Below, one piece after another: positions 11,455 to 24,500 of a stretch of 64,000 bases of DNA. The stretch lies in NCBI GenBank assembly GCA_963693285.1, contig OY848917.1, positions 33,429,245-33,493,244 of the forward strand, read 5' to 3'. Each line of letters begins with the position of its first letter. The stretch's first letter is position 1. The notes under the pieces were generated by a model that had not been told where the DNA came from, made no database searches, and saw only the letters and a program-made list of their open reading frames with translations. Source of the DNA: Xestospongia muta (taxonomy: Eukaryota > Porifera > Demospongiae > Haplosclerida > Petrosiidae). The translations under genes and the position numbers were made by a program.

Positions 11455-12380
11455 ATTATACCACATGCCTGAGTGGAGCATGCAAAGACTCATATAATTA
11501 TCACATAGGTAAAGCTCGATGCCTTGTATGCAATTTAGACTGGTTGGGTTCTAAATTTAGTAGTTGCTCACTAAAAATCCTAACAGGAATGAAAAGTAGC
11601 AGGAAAGTAATTGATACATTGTAAGTACACTTAACATATATATATAATACGCTTACATAAACCAGGATTCCATGAACTTGCAAATATGTTGCAAGAAAAC
11701 CGAATGAGGAGAAGGAGAACATGGTTTGGTCTAGAAAAACGATAGTATTGTGAATTATCAACAATTTAAAAAGTAAATACTCTTACCAGAAAAACAACAG
11801 CTGAGACAACATAGTTCTTAGTGAGAGTAGGCAATTTGCTTAGTTACTGGCGAAAAAATATGTATTCAAGTAAAGAACATACGTAGCGACTCCCAACAAG
11901 CGAGCCAACACACAAGAAGCAACAGAACACTTTCTCTTCAGTCTTCGAAAACCACAAGGCAACGTGCAGTGATGTAATATTGCGAATGTGCACAAACACG
12001 TGTCATGTTAGTGTGCACTAATTATTGCTAATTAAATCAAATAACGTGTAGATGAGAATTAGAACATGCAATAATACAGTAACAATAAAATAAGACTGTA
12101 AGTATTACTACTCTGTTATATTAGTCTGGGTTTAGGACTCATAGTATTATATACTGAGCTCTTCATTGGGACACTGAATAGAGTGACATAATCGATCCCA
12201 CATGTTGGACTACTAACAAGACAAACGTTAGTGCACTTTTATAGTTCCCATGGAAACAAAATATACAGACTTGTTCAAATTTGATGTATTTCTACTAACA
12301 ATTAGTGTATTCATGACAACACAGATAATACTTTCTCTTTCTTTTATTCTATCATTTTTGTTAATGTTTAAAATGATTTA
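11455..12380. other. Decayed copy of the HECT upstream region; no secure gene
   Basis: On the minus strand, 11620-11830 resembles 10630-10830: gtaagtacac..aacatatatataata, acct..aaaccag, a tctagaaa tract, then cttaccagaa.acagc. The divergence is much higher than among the three HECT copies, so it looks like an older duplicate of the same 5' region. About 11880-12000 is richer in G+C and has a gtatgt donor-like site on the minus strand; it could be a 5' exon or promoter region, but this is unproven. Confidence 0.35.
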
Positions 12381-12539
12381 AACAGAATAAATGATAAGAT
12401 AGGCTGAATGTGCCTTCAAATTGTCATAAGTCATGTAAATGATATAATCTCCACTTAAACCAGTTACAGAATTGTAGCAGACTTGTTTAAAATTAACATC
12501 TGGTGACGACTCCATTGTCTTCACTGGTGACGTTCTTAG

Positions 12540-13497
12540 TGAATTGTTGGGCAGGCGTGCAGTCAGTACATTGGCTATAAACACTTGTCTGTGCCTGTTA
12601 GGTAGCCAATGGGCATAGGAATTGGAATATTTTGCATCAGTTGCAAAGTAATCTGTGTATTCAGCTGGAGTAATATAATCTGTGTAAATTAGAAATAGCA
12701 AGTGACCTAGTGCTGACTCTTGAAGTATTCCTGAAATGACTGGTAGTTCTATTAAATGAATGCCATTGTGATAACATATATTATACACTACCAGATTAAT
12801 CGTTACAAATCCATCTCAGTAGAAAAGTTACCAATCCCCATATTTTCTAATTTTAGTAGCAATATTTTATGTGGCACACTAAGAAAGCTGGGCAAATTGA
12901 AGATATCTTGTTCAAAATTTATACCAATCATCTCGAATAGAAGTTGAGTTGAGATAGTTGATGTTTTTGGGAGAAAAATTTATTAATTATTTAAAAAGGA
13001 ACAAGACTCCTGGAAGTTGTTGCTTAATATCATGAAATATTCTTCTCAAATAGCTTATCAATAATGGGTGACAGAGAACTAGGACAAAACCTATCAACAG
13101 ATTGAGGTCCATTTACCTTTGTTATAGGTACAGCAAATACTACCTTCTAAGATGAAGGAGCTAAACTGTTAGGTATAGACATAATGAATAGTTTGTAGTA
13201 GTAGGTGTGATAGAGACAGCCATAGTCTCAAACATTTTAACTGTAATTTTGTCTGAATCAGATGATTTGTTTAATTCAAGAAATTAAATTAAATGCTAAA
13301 CAGTTCAGAGATGAGACTATGCACAGGGCTATCAGTAGGGGACAAGACTTTTTACAGGTATGAGGCAGAGGTGGAAATTGATCATTGAAAAATAATGCAA
13401 TTAAGTTAGTCAGTAATGCATTAACTATATCAACGTCAGGCATTAAACTTCTATAAATATAAGGTTGGGAACAGCTGGTTAATATTTTATTAAACAT
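12540..13497 (-). pseudogene. LINE (non-LTR retrotransposon) reverse transcriptase remnant
   Basis: Read on the minus strand with frame changes, the blocks appear in the normal RT order. FAVPITKVNGPQSVDRF..LSPIIDKLFEKN (about 13137-13036) corresponds to the usual PIxKxxx..NYRPISLLPxxSKxFEK. HKILLLKLENMGI (about 12860) corresponds to the H-ILL-KLxxxGI region. PVISGILQESALGHLLFLIY..YFATDAK (about 12755-12640) corresponds to the PQGSxLGPLLFLIY..FADDAK active-site region. The catalytic FADD has become FATD, and stops and frameshifts are frequent, so it is inactive. Upstream, 13276-13497 is open and may belong to the same ORF. The element looks like a CR1/L2/Jockey-type LINE; the clade cannot be fixed. 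Confidence 0.75.
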
Positions 13498-13780
13498 TTA
13501 ATATATTTGCAGAACTCCATTGTATGAGGAATAAGATTAGGAACATATTTTTGGCACATATAATAGAGGATACAATACAATATCTTAAATATTTATAGTG
13601 TGCTTCTGTACTGCTTGAGAGAGAGCATTTATACTTTCAGTACCAATTAATAACAGTATCAAAAATTAAATTAGTTTCACACATAACCAACAACAATTAT
13701 TTAAAATAACTATACTACTACTAAAACAATATGGAGAAACCAATAGTGAACTTCAAATTATTATAAAATTTAGAAACAAC

Positions 13781-14000
13781 TTATAACAATAACAATAGTA
13801 CTACTACAAAACTAATACTAATACTAACAATATTAGTAATAATGTTAATAAAAATAACAATAACAATAATGGCCATGATCATAATAATGATAATAACAGC
13901 AACAACAACAACCAACAACAACGACAACAACAACGACAACAACAACAACAACAACAACAACAATAATAATAACAATAATAATAATTATAATAATAATTAT
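13781..14000. repeat. (AAC/AAT)n simple repeat
   Basis: Almost pure A/C/T trinucleotide runs (aac, aat, ata), densest at 13895-14000. The long Leu/Val/Ile open frames on the opposite strand are artefacts of this composition. Confidence 0.9.
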
Positions 14001-14239
14001 AATCTGATGAGTTAAACATAGGTCAATGAGAACAGAAAGTAGATAGTATCTTGAGAATATCACCTTAGCAAGTACCTTCATATAATAAGAAGAGAACCAT
14101 TCTGTTCGTTGCCACGCCCATTTTGATCCCTAATTGACCCCCATCTTAAATACTGAAATAGAGAGAATTTCTAGTATGATAGAGTATCGAGACTTACCAA
14201 AATTGAAGATTGCTAATTGAATAACTAAAATTTTGAATT

Positions 14240-14545
14240 GCAAATTCACCATAAAATCGTGAATTCACGAATTGCAATAATCGTGAACTCTCCGTAAAAA
14301 CGTGAATTGAGAAGTGGAATAATCGCGAATTCACAGTAAAATCGTGAATTGTGAAATATGATAATCGTGAATTTCCGGGTAGTGTCATGAATTTTGAGTG
14401 TGCAATAATCGTGAATTACTGGTAAATCGTGAATTTTGAGCGTTCAATAATCGTGAATTACTGGTAAATCGTGAATTTTGAGCGTTCAATAATCGTGAAA
14501 TACTGGAAAATCGTGAATTTTGAGTGTTCAATAATCGTGAATTTG
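14240..14545. repeat. 42-bp minisatellite with cgtgaatt core
   Basis: Three good 42-bp units from about 14403 to 14528 each contain aataatcgtgaatta and aaatcgtgaattttgag. Five or more degraded half-units of about 21 bp with the same cgtgaatt core extend back to 14240. No coding signal. Confidence 0.8.
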
Positions 14546-14894
14546 ATGCCTATTTTTGTCGTGGTTTGTATTCCATAGATGTCTGCAACTAGTTACTATT
14601 GTTAGACTAAACAAGAAACTGGACTTGTGTGTCATTATTGCAATATTTATTTTCTCAAGATATCAAGGCAAAATACAAGATGCTTGATAATTGGTGACAA
14701 AACTACTGTTCTACATTCTACCTATTCCAATAGGCCAGTAGTTTGTATATAGATCATCCTATGCACATCAGTTTGTTGATAAGGTGGAGAGTCAGCTAAG
14801 GACAGACTAACTCATAAGACAACAGATAAGTAAACATATAAACTACTACCCTAAATGGCTTTGTTAATCAGTACTACAACCTACATTAACTCAC

Positions 14895-15533
14895 ATTATT
14901 CTTAATATCAACAGAACAGCCACTCTTAATCAGAAGAAGTGCAATATTAGTATGGTTCTTCTCAGCAGCGAAATAGAGAGCAGTCTTTCCATCCTAATAA
15001 ATATAGATATGCAAACATATGAACTACTATGTAAGTGGCTTTGTTAACCAGTACTACAACCTATATTAACTCACATTATTCTTAATATCAACAGAACAGC
15101 CACTCTTAATCAGAAGAAGTGCAATATTAGTATAGTTCTTCTCAGCAGCCAAATGGAGAGCAGTCTTTCCATCCTAATAAATATAGATATGCAAACATAT
15201 GAACTACTATATAAGTGGCTTTGTTAACCAGTACTACAACCTATATTAACTCACATTATTCTTAATATCAACAGAACAGCCACTCTCAATCAGAAGAAGT
15301 GCAATATCAGTATGGTTCTTCTCAGCAAGCAAATAGAGAGCAGTCTTTCCATCCTAATAAATATAGATATGCAAACATATAAACTACTATGTAAGTGGCT
15401 TTGTTAATCAGTACTACAACCTATATTAACTCACATTATTCTTAATTTCAACAGAACAGCCACTCTCAATCAGAAGAAGTGCAATATCAGTACGGTTCTT
15501 CTCAGCAGCCAAATAGAGTGCAGTCTCTCCATA
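14895..15533 (-). CDS. Four ankyrin exons at exact 180-bp period (3'-most part of ankyrin gene)
   Basis: Exons 15435-15533, 15255-15353, 15075-15173 and 14895-14993, each 99 nt, are separated by 81-nt introns, so the exon-plus-intron unit is exactly 180 bp. Each has a tag or aag acceptor and an attatt/gtgagt donor. Translation: [19 protein letters not shown] then [12 protein letters not shown], a canonical ankyrin repeat with the GxTALxxAA turn. Copies differ at few positions (ISI/IESG, H/R at the NHT site). The final donor gtgagt at 14889-14894 predicts at least one further exon, but none is recognisable before 14550. Confidence 0.85.
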
Positions 15534-18500
15534 CTAACAAATGTATGACATAAAGAGAATAAACAGATGTACACTGTACATGCATTTATATACATGTATT
15601 TAAAAAATTGTCATTGTTTGCTTGTTAGAAACAAATCTTAAGATGTTTCTGTCCAATATGGTCTTAGAAAATACATACCAAATTAAGCCAGTAAATATTT
15701 TATGAATGTTTCAAAAATAATGGATGATACATTTACTTCAGGAGTCCATCAAAACACAGTGTTCCTAATAGTTTTATAATCTAAAACTCGTTACTATTGT
15801 TACACTTGACAAGAGACAGGACTTGTTTGTAATTGTAATATTTCTTGTCCTAAGATAATCATGGCAAAGATACAAGACTTTAATTTACTGTGCTATTTAT
15901 AAAGCGTGTAGAGAAGCCACTGCATCATAGATATACAAACAACTATAAGTACAGACATTATTTTGAGATAGTATACAAATAAAGACAAGATGATTTATTT
16001 TATATTTATCAATGAAATATACATGACAATATGTTGTCAAATAACTAGTAGAAATATTCAATGGAACAAACAGAGAGAGTGTTGGATGACTATCGTTTAA
16101 CCACAGGACATATCTTCATCTTATTACATTAATCTCTCCAACTAACTTCATATCAATCTGATATGTCCAAATAAGGTAACAATGTAAAGATACAGAACTA
16201 TCAACATATATTAGCATGTTTACCCATTTAAGGGGCTAGTAGATGATAGTTGAGTAGATAATTTTCATACACGACTACACAATCCATACTTAAATATCTT
16301 GTTTAATAAACAGAGCAAGAGGTCTTATACATGTAGGTCACTATAGACACTATAGTCTACATACTAGACTGTTACCATGAACCAGATAGATAGTTTAGAT
16401 TTCATATGACATATTGTATCGACACAAGTTGGTCATACAAATTTTATATAAAAGTGCTTAAGAACATCGAGTAGTGACTTAAATGTAGTAGTTACCACGG
16501 TTACATGTATGCAACTTACATAATATACTGTAACGATATGTATATTCAAATTATAAATACCTTGAACTTGTCTATTTTAAAATATTTAAATATACAAGTG
16601 TTGTCATCACAGAGAGTACATTGATATAAGTGATAATGACATAATCAAATAGGAATTATTTAGAATTAAATAGGAATTAGCCACACCCAAATTTTAGCCA
16701 TGTTTTGCAAATGTCTGCTATACTTCTTGATTATGGCTCTTCACTGCCTTTCTCCTATGGTCCTCCACAAAATGAAGTCCAGCGACCATCTGTGATGGTA
16801 ACAAAGAAGCTATCTAAAGTTAATACATGTGATCACCACAAGTAACCCCACACTGACCTTTCATGCAAAAAACAGACAAAAATTTCTCACTATACAGCAG
16901 GAGTTTGTCCTTTTCTAAGGAATTTGAGCTTGATATAAAAGGGTCAATTTGAAAAAAGAAGCATTTGTTTAGACTTATCAATAACAATAGTTGAAAAGAT
17001 TGGGGATGGTGATAATGGAGGGCTAATAATGATGACTAAAATATCAACAATTTCATTTCTCAAAAGAATTGTCTTAGTGCAAGGAAGGAAAATTCATCAA
17101 CAAAGATGACTATCAGAAATATTTGAATCTTTAAAGGATCAACATTTACTGGATATCAAAAACTGACTGAGATGGAGGAGATTCCATTGTTTTTTACATG
17201 AACCAGACTGAGATTAATGCTGTAACTGGGTCATCATAGACAATGGAGCTCAAGTGATCCAAAAGAGTTAAAAATATAGGCATTAGTTATAAATGTCAAA
17301 TTACTTCAGCTGTTATACATGGCATTATAGTAACGCTCTTAAACCTGCTGGTATAACAATTGCTTGAAATTTTTAGCTACTTTGTATTTACAATTAAATT
17401 CAAGTGTTATTATCTAAGATATATTTTATAGCTTACAAGTACATGTGATATCTTCATCAAACTTAACATTATCAAGAACTCATCATGCTATTGACACAAC
17501 TGTGCATGTTCAAAATGATATTACTGCTATACACCAAGAGTTCATGGTACAAATGAGGACTTATGATCTATTTTACTGCTTACAAGTATCTCCATCAAAC
17601 TCATCAGAACCCAACCATATATTATATTCAATTGTGGAAACTGGTAGAAACTCTGTCAATGTTTCAAGGAAAACAATAGATCTGTTGATTTACAAGACAC
17701 AAACACTAGTGCTGTAACAGAACACATTTACAAGACAGGTCACACTGTAGATTGGAGAATACAACAATCCTTGTCCATCCTCTAGAAACGATGTCAACTA
17801 GAATCATGGCATATCAACCAAAAGAACAACTCATTCAAATGTGCAAAAAGACCTTTCCATGATGCATAACTATCTCTACAGATACATCATAATATTTGTG
17901 AGTATAGATGTCATCTAAACCAGGTAGAAGCCAAATAAAACAAATATTAGATAGAGACAGACTAAATGACAGTACCATCATGTTTTACAAAGAAAATGCA
18001 TTAAAATTTCAGCTACTTCAGTTTTAATTAATATGACACTTGCAAAAATAATTCAAATGCGAACTGTACTGGTGGGAGTATATGCTAGAGCAAGTAAAAA
18101 TAAAAATTGACCAGAGGAGCATGTATATTTGAAATATTCCAATATAGTTGCTTATATTAGAAATTATCAGTAACAACTTTGTCACATAATGTCACAGTAC
18201 TATATCCCATTTTATCAATTAAACAGATAAAGAAAAGTTAGGCTATTGCTTTTCTATTTTCTATCTACTAGATCTCCAATGACAAGACTGTATTGTTGTG
18301 AAAGTCTATGTTTACCAAGTCAGTATGAAAACTAAGGAGTTGGATATATATATATATATTGTTGTTCAATGATGTTTCTCTTGTCACAGAAAATCAGTCA
18401 CACCCAATTCAATTAAACCACTTGCAATAGCAGTGATTAAATTGATTTGTTGCCATGCACATCAGCAGTTACTTTATGTAGGTTAATTTCATTCATTGTC

Positions 18501-21500
18501 TTCAAACATCAGATACAACAATACAATAATATGATAGGAGTGCACACACACACACACACACACATGTATAACTAACTATGTGGTCCAAAAAAATCTTAGG
18601 ACCATGTGACATGCTTCATGTGACAGAAATACAACCATACACAAGAGATGGTTATTAAATAGCTATTAATATTAAGGTTAATAGTTATTATTACAAGTTG
18701 TAGCTTTAATCACACTCACCTTATTCTTAACGTCAATCTGAACAGTATGGTCCAATATCATCTTGACAAGGTCAATATTGTTATTATTGACTGCCCGGTG
18801 TAAAACAGTGTAACCATTCTGAGAATAAAAAGACAAATGTGGAATAAGCAACAGATTATAATTAACCCTTGCTACTTCTACATGGTAAGGATTAAAGTAC
18901 TTAGTTTGATTATTTGTATGTTACTCTTGCAAAGCACTTTAAACTGCTATAATTTTAAAACTATTCATTATACAATAATGAAACATCAAACATATGACAA
19001 AGAATCTTTTCTATTTTAAAGTTGTATTTGCAAGAATTAAGTCTAGAGAGAAAGTATGCAATATTAACAAATTATAAACAAACATTACAGACAGTATGTA
19101 AAGTGTTCCATCAAAACTACCCTACTAGTCAATACAAGATAAAAAAATAAGTAAAATATATGTGAGGATTTCCATAATAACATTTCATTCTAAAGTTACA
19201 GTGATATTTCTGACGTTTTGTTTAGATATCTAGTGTTAACAAAATACTATGGTAATCACTAGTGTTGCTAGAAACGTCAATCACTATGTCAAAAATAATA
19301 AAATATAATGAACAAAGAAGTCAACACACCAGAATGTTGAGTAGAGATAACTAAGGCAAGTATTAGACATTTGAAAATTTAGTATATATTAGGAAAGTTA
19401 AATTTAACTACATTTGTTGTTATATAATTGAAAACAAAACACTCATCTGCCCAACAACTTAATGCTGGCATTGTGACATTAAGAAACTAGCCTCATCCCC
19501 AGACTACCACTCTCTTACAATATAACAGCTAACATCTATATAGTTGTTGCAAAATACATATTCAAACTACATATTATTAACATTTATATTTTGTTAACAT
19601 TTGACTAAGTAATGTTGATTTTGATGACTTTTGCTATCAGCTGTGGTAGTCTGAGGACAGAGTCTAGATGGAATTGCTATTAAAAACTTAATGTCCAAAT
19701 GTTTGAGTGTACCACATAATGTTGACATAGTGGTTATTAATTGTTTTTATAATTGTTATAATAATTTATAGAAATATTAACTTGAACAAAACATTCACAA
19801 TTTAATGCTAGCACCAATGTTTGCTCACAGTCTACCTGTAGTATTCTAGATTAATAAAATAATTCTGCTGTTATTTTCCTTTGTATAGATAAAGAATTTA
19901 GCATCTAATTTGAAGAATAGCAAATGTAAAGAAAAGACGTATGATTCTACTGATGTGTCAATTGTAATAACAACTTATAAAGATTGTGATATTGTCTTAC
20001 TAGTTTCAATCACAGACTACCATGCCAAGAATCATGGTGTCAAATAAAATTGCTTAATTCAAATCTTGATAAACAAATATCCTTATTATCATATGATGTC
20101 TAAAGCTACAATTACTATTTTTAGACTAGACAGGAAACAGGATATGTGTGGATAAATGTCAATATTGCAGCATTTCCTATCTCAAGGAACCAAGGCAATC
20201 ATACCAGGTAAACTGTGGTAGTCCAGGGACAAGACTGTTGTCCTAAAGTCCACAACCAATAGGGTAGTAGGCCTAGGTTACTTCTAGATAATGCTATTCT
20301 CAACAGTTTGTCAATTAGGAGGAAAGACTAGCTTGTCAAACTAAATGTACGTTTGTTAAAATAAGTTTCTTTGCTGAACAGTACTATATTAACTTACTTT
20401 ATCCTTAATGTCAACAGAACAGCCATTTTCAATAAGAAAAGAAACAACATCTGCATGGTTACACCTAGCAGCTACAATCAGTGCTGTCTCTTCTTCCTAA
20501 TATAACGTAAAATAAAATGAGAATAAAGAGATGCACATGTAATAGAGTTTTGTCAATGCTCCTTTTGTTTACATCAAATCTTAACAAGAATGTGTAACAT
20601 ACAGTCCCAGAACATAATTTACAAAAAGTAAACCACTAAACATTGAATGGATATGATCAAATCTTAATAATTTGAGGTATATATTAATAAAAAATTGTAG
20701 AAAGGCTACTGTGTCATAGTTCAAGAAATAATTGTGGTAATTCCATTACAAGTTATACTTTGATTTTAAACAAGAACTAATAACATAGCGTAATTATCTC
20801 TATTACTAGCATCTATAGTACTGTAGTCCAATCTGTTCATTTTAATTATGACCTTGTCAACAAATCAATTGACAAATTTATAATAATATCAATATCCTTT
20901 ATATCTATATACTCTCTGTAATTACAACATTTGTAAATTCAAATATTTAAATAGAGCAGGTGAATGTAATTATAATTGGAATATACATGTAGTTATAGTA
21001 TATTATATAATTGGGTATACAGATAACCATGGTAACTATTACATCACTACTTGATATACTTAAAACTATTTTTTGTGTCAATTCATTTAACCACCAGTTT
21101 GTGTATTATTTTATTATCTATATGTCATATAATAATAGAAAGGAGTATGACTCATTGAAATCTAAACTATCAAGTTAGTTTTTAAGATAACTAAGTGTGG
21201 ATTGTTAAATGATCAGGGCATTCAGTATAATTGCTGACACAACTACAACTTATAATGGAATAAGTGTTACATCATCATATGTGATGTCAATCTAATTAAT
21301 GTGGTTAATACTAAACCACACCCCTTAATGTTGAGCCTGAACCATTGAATTACTACACACATAACAAATAATTTGCATTAAAATTACAAGTACATCAACA
21401 AGTACATTTTAGTCTGTATATTATGACAAGTTGTTGTATGAGGTACTTTGTAACACATTCTGTTAGCAATAGCATTACTGTAAGTATAACTGATATTGAT

Positions 21501-24500
21501 ATAGTTATCAGTTGTAAATATAAACCATTTAACAATTAGTGCATCAAATGTTTCTTTATTTTAGTACAATATTTCATAATAACACTCTATTGAAATCAAA
21601 TTATTTTGATTTCAGAAAGCAATTAAGTCTATGAGTACATTATACGAGAACATATTTACTGAGTAGTGTCTCAGATCTAGAGTGTCAATTCTCCAATCAG
21701 CCTATAGTCCTGGGAAACATTTTAACTGAGCACTATCTATGTACAGAGGTGGTGTGGCTCACTAACTTTGTTAATGTATTAGAAAATTATGATAACTTTA
21801 GAAACCACACTAAAATTACAATACAACAATCTAAATTGCTGAATTTTTGGAAGTTTACAGTAAATTATAGATACACTAATAGTACATACCTCATTAGCAA
21901 TGTTAATATTGGCTTGTTTGGTAAGTGATTCTCTAACACCATTTACATTGCCTTCCTTTGCAGATTTGAGAAGGAGAGTGTCCTATAGAAAAGATCACAG
22001 TACATGATTTATGGCCACATAATATAACAAGTACTGATACAATATAATTCACTGATCATTATATTACATTATACATTATATATAACTGATTAATGAGTTA
22101 TAATGTATACCTAAACAATAGTGTTATTAGTAGAGGATTTAATATTACTCTGATTGACTTATGTTGATATTGTTAGCTTAGTCTTCTAGCAATAATGTTA
22201 CTTTATTCGATCTTTATTTCTAATTAAATATCACATTTCACTTACAACTTTCACTGCCTCCAAATTACTAGCGCCTGATTTAATTAATAATTTTACAATG
22301 TTATCTTTACCTCTCCAGTGGGCAATATGTAGAGATGTTCTGCCATACTAAATATAAAATACACCATGTTAATTAAGACATATTAAGTGAGACTGTACAT
22401 ATGTCACACAATATTGTCTTCTCATATACTATATTGTCCTGTTTACTGGATAATTCAAAACTTCAAGTAAGTATTCAAAGTTTCTGTCAGGTTGTAGGAC
22501 CTGTTTAACCAGACATTATTGAATACAATAACATTATTTGTTTATGTAGTAAACTTGTCAAATCAAACAATAAAATTATATCTCATGAAGCTCTTTTCAA
22601 AGTTGAATATTTGCTGTTTATTTAGAGATCACAGTTTGTAATCTGACAAAATTGTTAAATTCTCAATATAAATTTCCGTGCACTTTAGAAAACAAAAAGT
22701 ACAGTGAAATGAAAGATCCATTAATATTTACATATTGACTGCTAGCTCGTATACTTTACTTATTGTAGTAATTATAAAAGATATTTAAAAGCTCTATTGA
22801 TCTATGATTATAATACTTGCTGAGTAATGACACTACATAGATATCATCTTTTGTTTATTTCCTATTTGATCAAAGTAGCACCAATAAACTCTGTTGTATC
22901 ACATAACTTAAAATTAATACATGATATGTTACTGACCTTGTCTGGAACATCCACTTGAACACCATGGTCTAGAAGTACTTGTACTACTTTATCATGACAA
23001 TTGTAACATGCTATGTACAATGGAGTCTTGTCATCCTAAACAATGTAAAATATTATTGTCACATACTAACACAAATTATATCGAAAAACCATTACTAAGT
23101 GATACTAGAGAACATTCATCCTCTAGCTGTTAGGGAAAGTTATACTTGATGTTATCAACATGATAGATATAATGAAAATGTAGGGATGTACTAATATTAT
23201 GACAAAATGCTACTATTGTTACTTCATAATCTACTAGAAATTAGTACTTAGATTGATCTCTTTGTATTCCCAGAGATAATAAGCTACAATTCAGTCCACA
23301 GTATCAAACATTTATAATAAATGAATATTCACTAATTATCATTGACAAATGTACAAGTAATCAAAAACACTTTGAAAGAAAAATGTCAATGATGTACATA
23401 TCACAATGCTAAAGGAAAGAGAAAAGACAGTAATGAATAATTATGCATACTCCAAAATCATATAAAAGTCCCTACATAAGTAGCTGACCAGTTTATATTT
23501 TTTATTATTGTTGTGTAAGCAGGAAAAAGAAATAAAATTATTATAATGTCTCAGTTATATACAATATAGATTGAAGGACCTAGCTACTTATCATAAGAAC
23601 ATTGTATGGATTTGTGTGGACATATTCAATACCAGCTGTTTTTCTTTCTTATGGATATAGTAATTAATACAGATCAAAGTAGATAGTAATGTTATCTGAA
23701 CAGTGAACATATGAGGTGGAATCCACTGTAAGTGTGGATGGTCTCATAACAATAAACATTATCTTAGGTTTCTAGTCAAGTACAAACATCGTGTCAAAAC
23801 TGAGCAAGAAATTAGATGAACCCCACATAAGTGTATGTAATGAGATTAAATGTCTTTTGAAAATTGACTAAATTCTATCATCTTTAAAGTTATAGGCAAA
23901 TATGTCAGAGATAAATGGTATATACAGACTGATTTAAAGACATCAGTAACTATTATTAAAGTATAGTTGAACTAGTGGAATATTGTAGTGTGTTGTTAAA
24001 TATGTTATGTTCAGGCAGGTAGTAACTATAATGTGACCAGTAGTAAACTAGACTAGTGGCTATATCATGGCCATGGGGTCAGTTTGTTTCATTTGGTTTA
24101 TTCAAACTCAATATATATTTGTGTACTAGTAGAGTACAACAGTTCTCATATTGACATGTACTGTATCTTGTTTACTTATTTCAAGACAGTTAAATTAAGT
24201 TTTGACATATCTCAAAGCTTAACACAATAAGGACAAATTAAAACTATAGCAAATTATAAAAAATCAAAATCATCGAGGAAAAATTGTATTTTTTGGAAGA
24301 CAAGGGTTAATAATTAGATTAAACCAACACCTTCCATCTTTTAATGTCAGGTCAAAATGGTCTGATATTAATTAAGGAAATATAATAACTATTTTAAATC
24401 AGACAACTTACATTCCTTGCTATATCAGTACTAGCATTAGCCTTTAGTAACAGTTGCACAATTTTAATGTAGCCATTCTCTGATGCAATATAGAGAGGGG

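Noticed and set aside
13781..14081. Poly-Leu and poly-Ile/Val open frames
   Set aside because: Produced by the (AAC/AAT)n simple repeat.
17445..17717. 90-codon plus-strand frame
   Set aside because: No family motif and no splice context; lies in an ankyrin-gene intron on the opposite strand.
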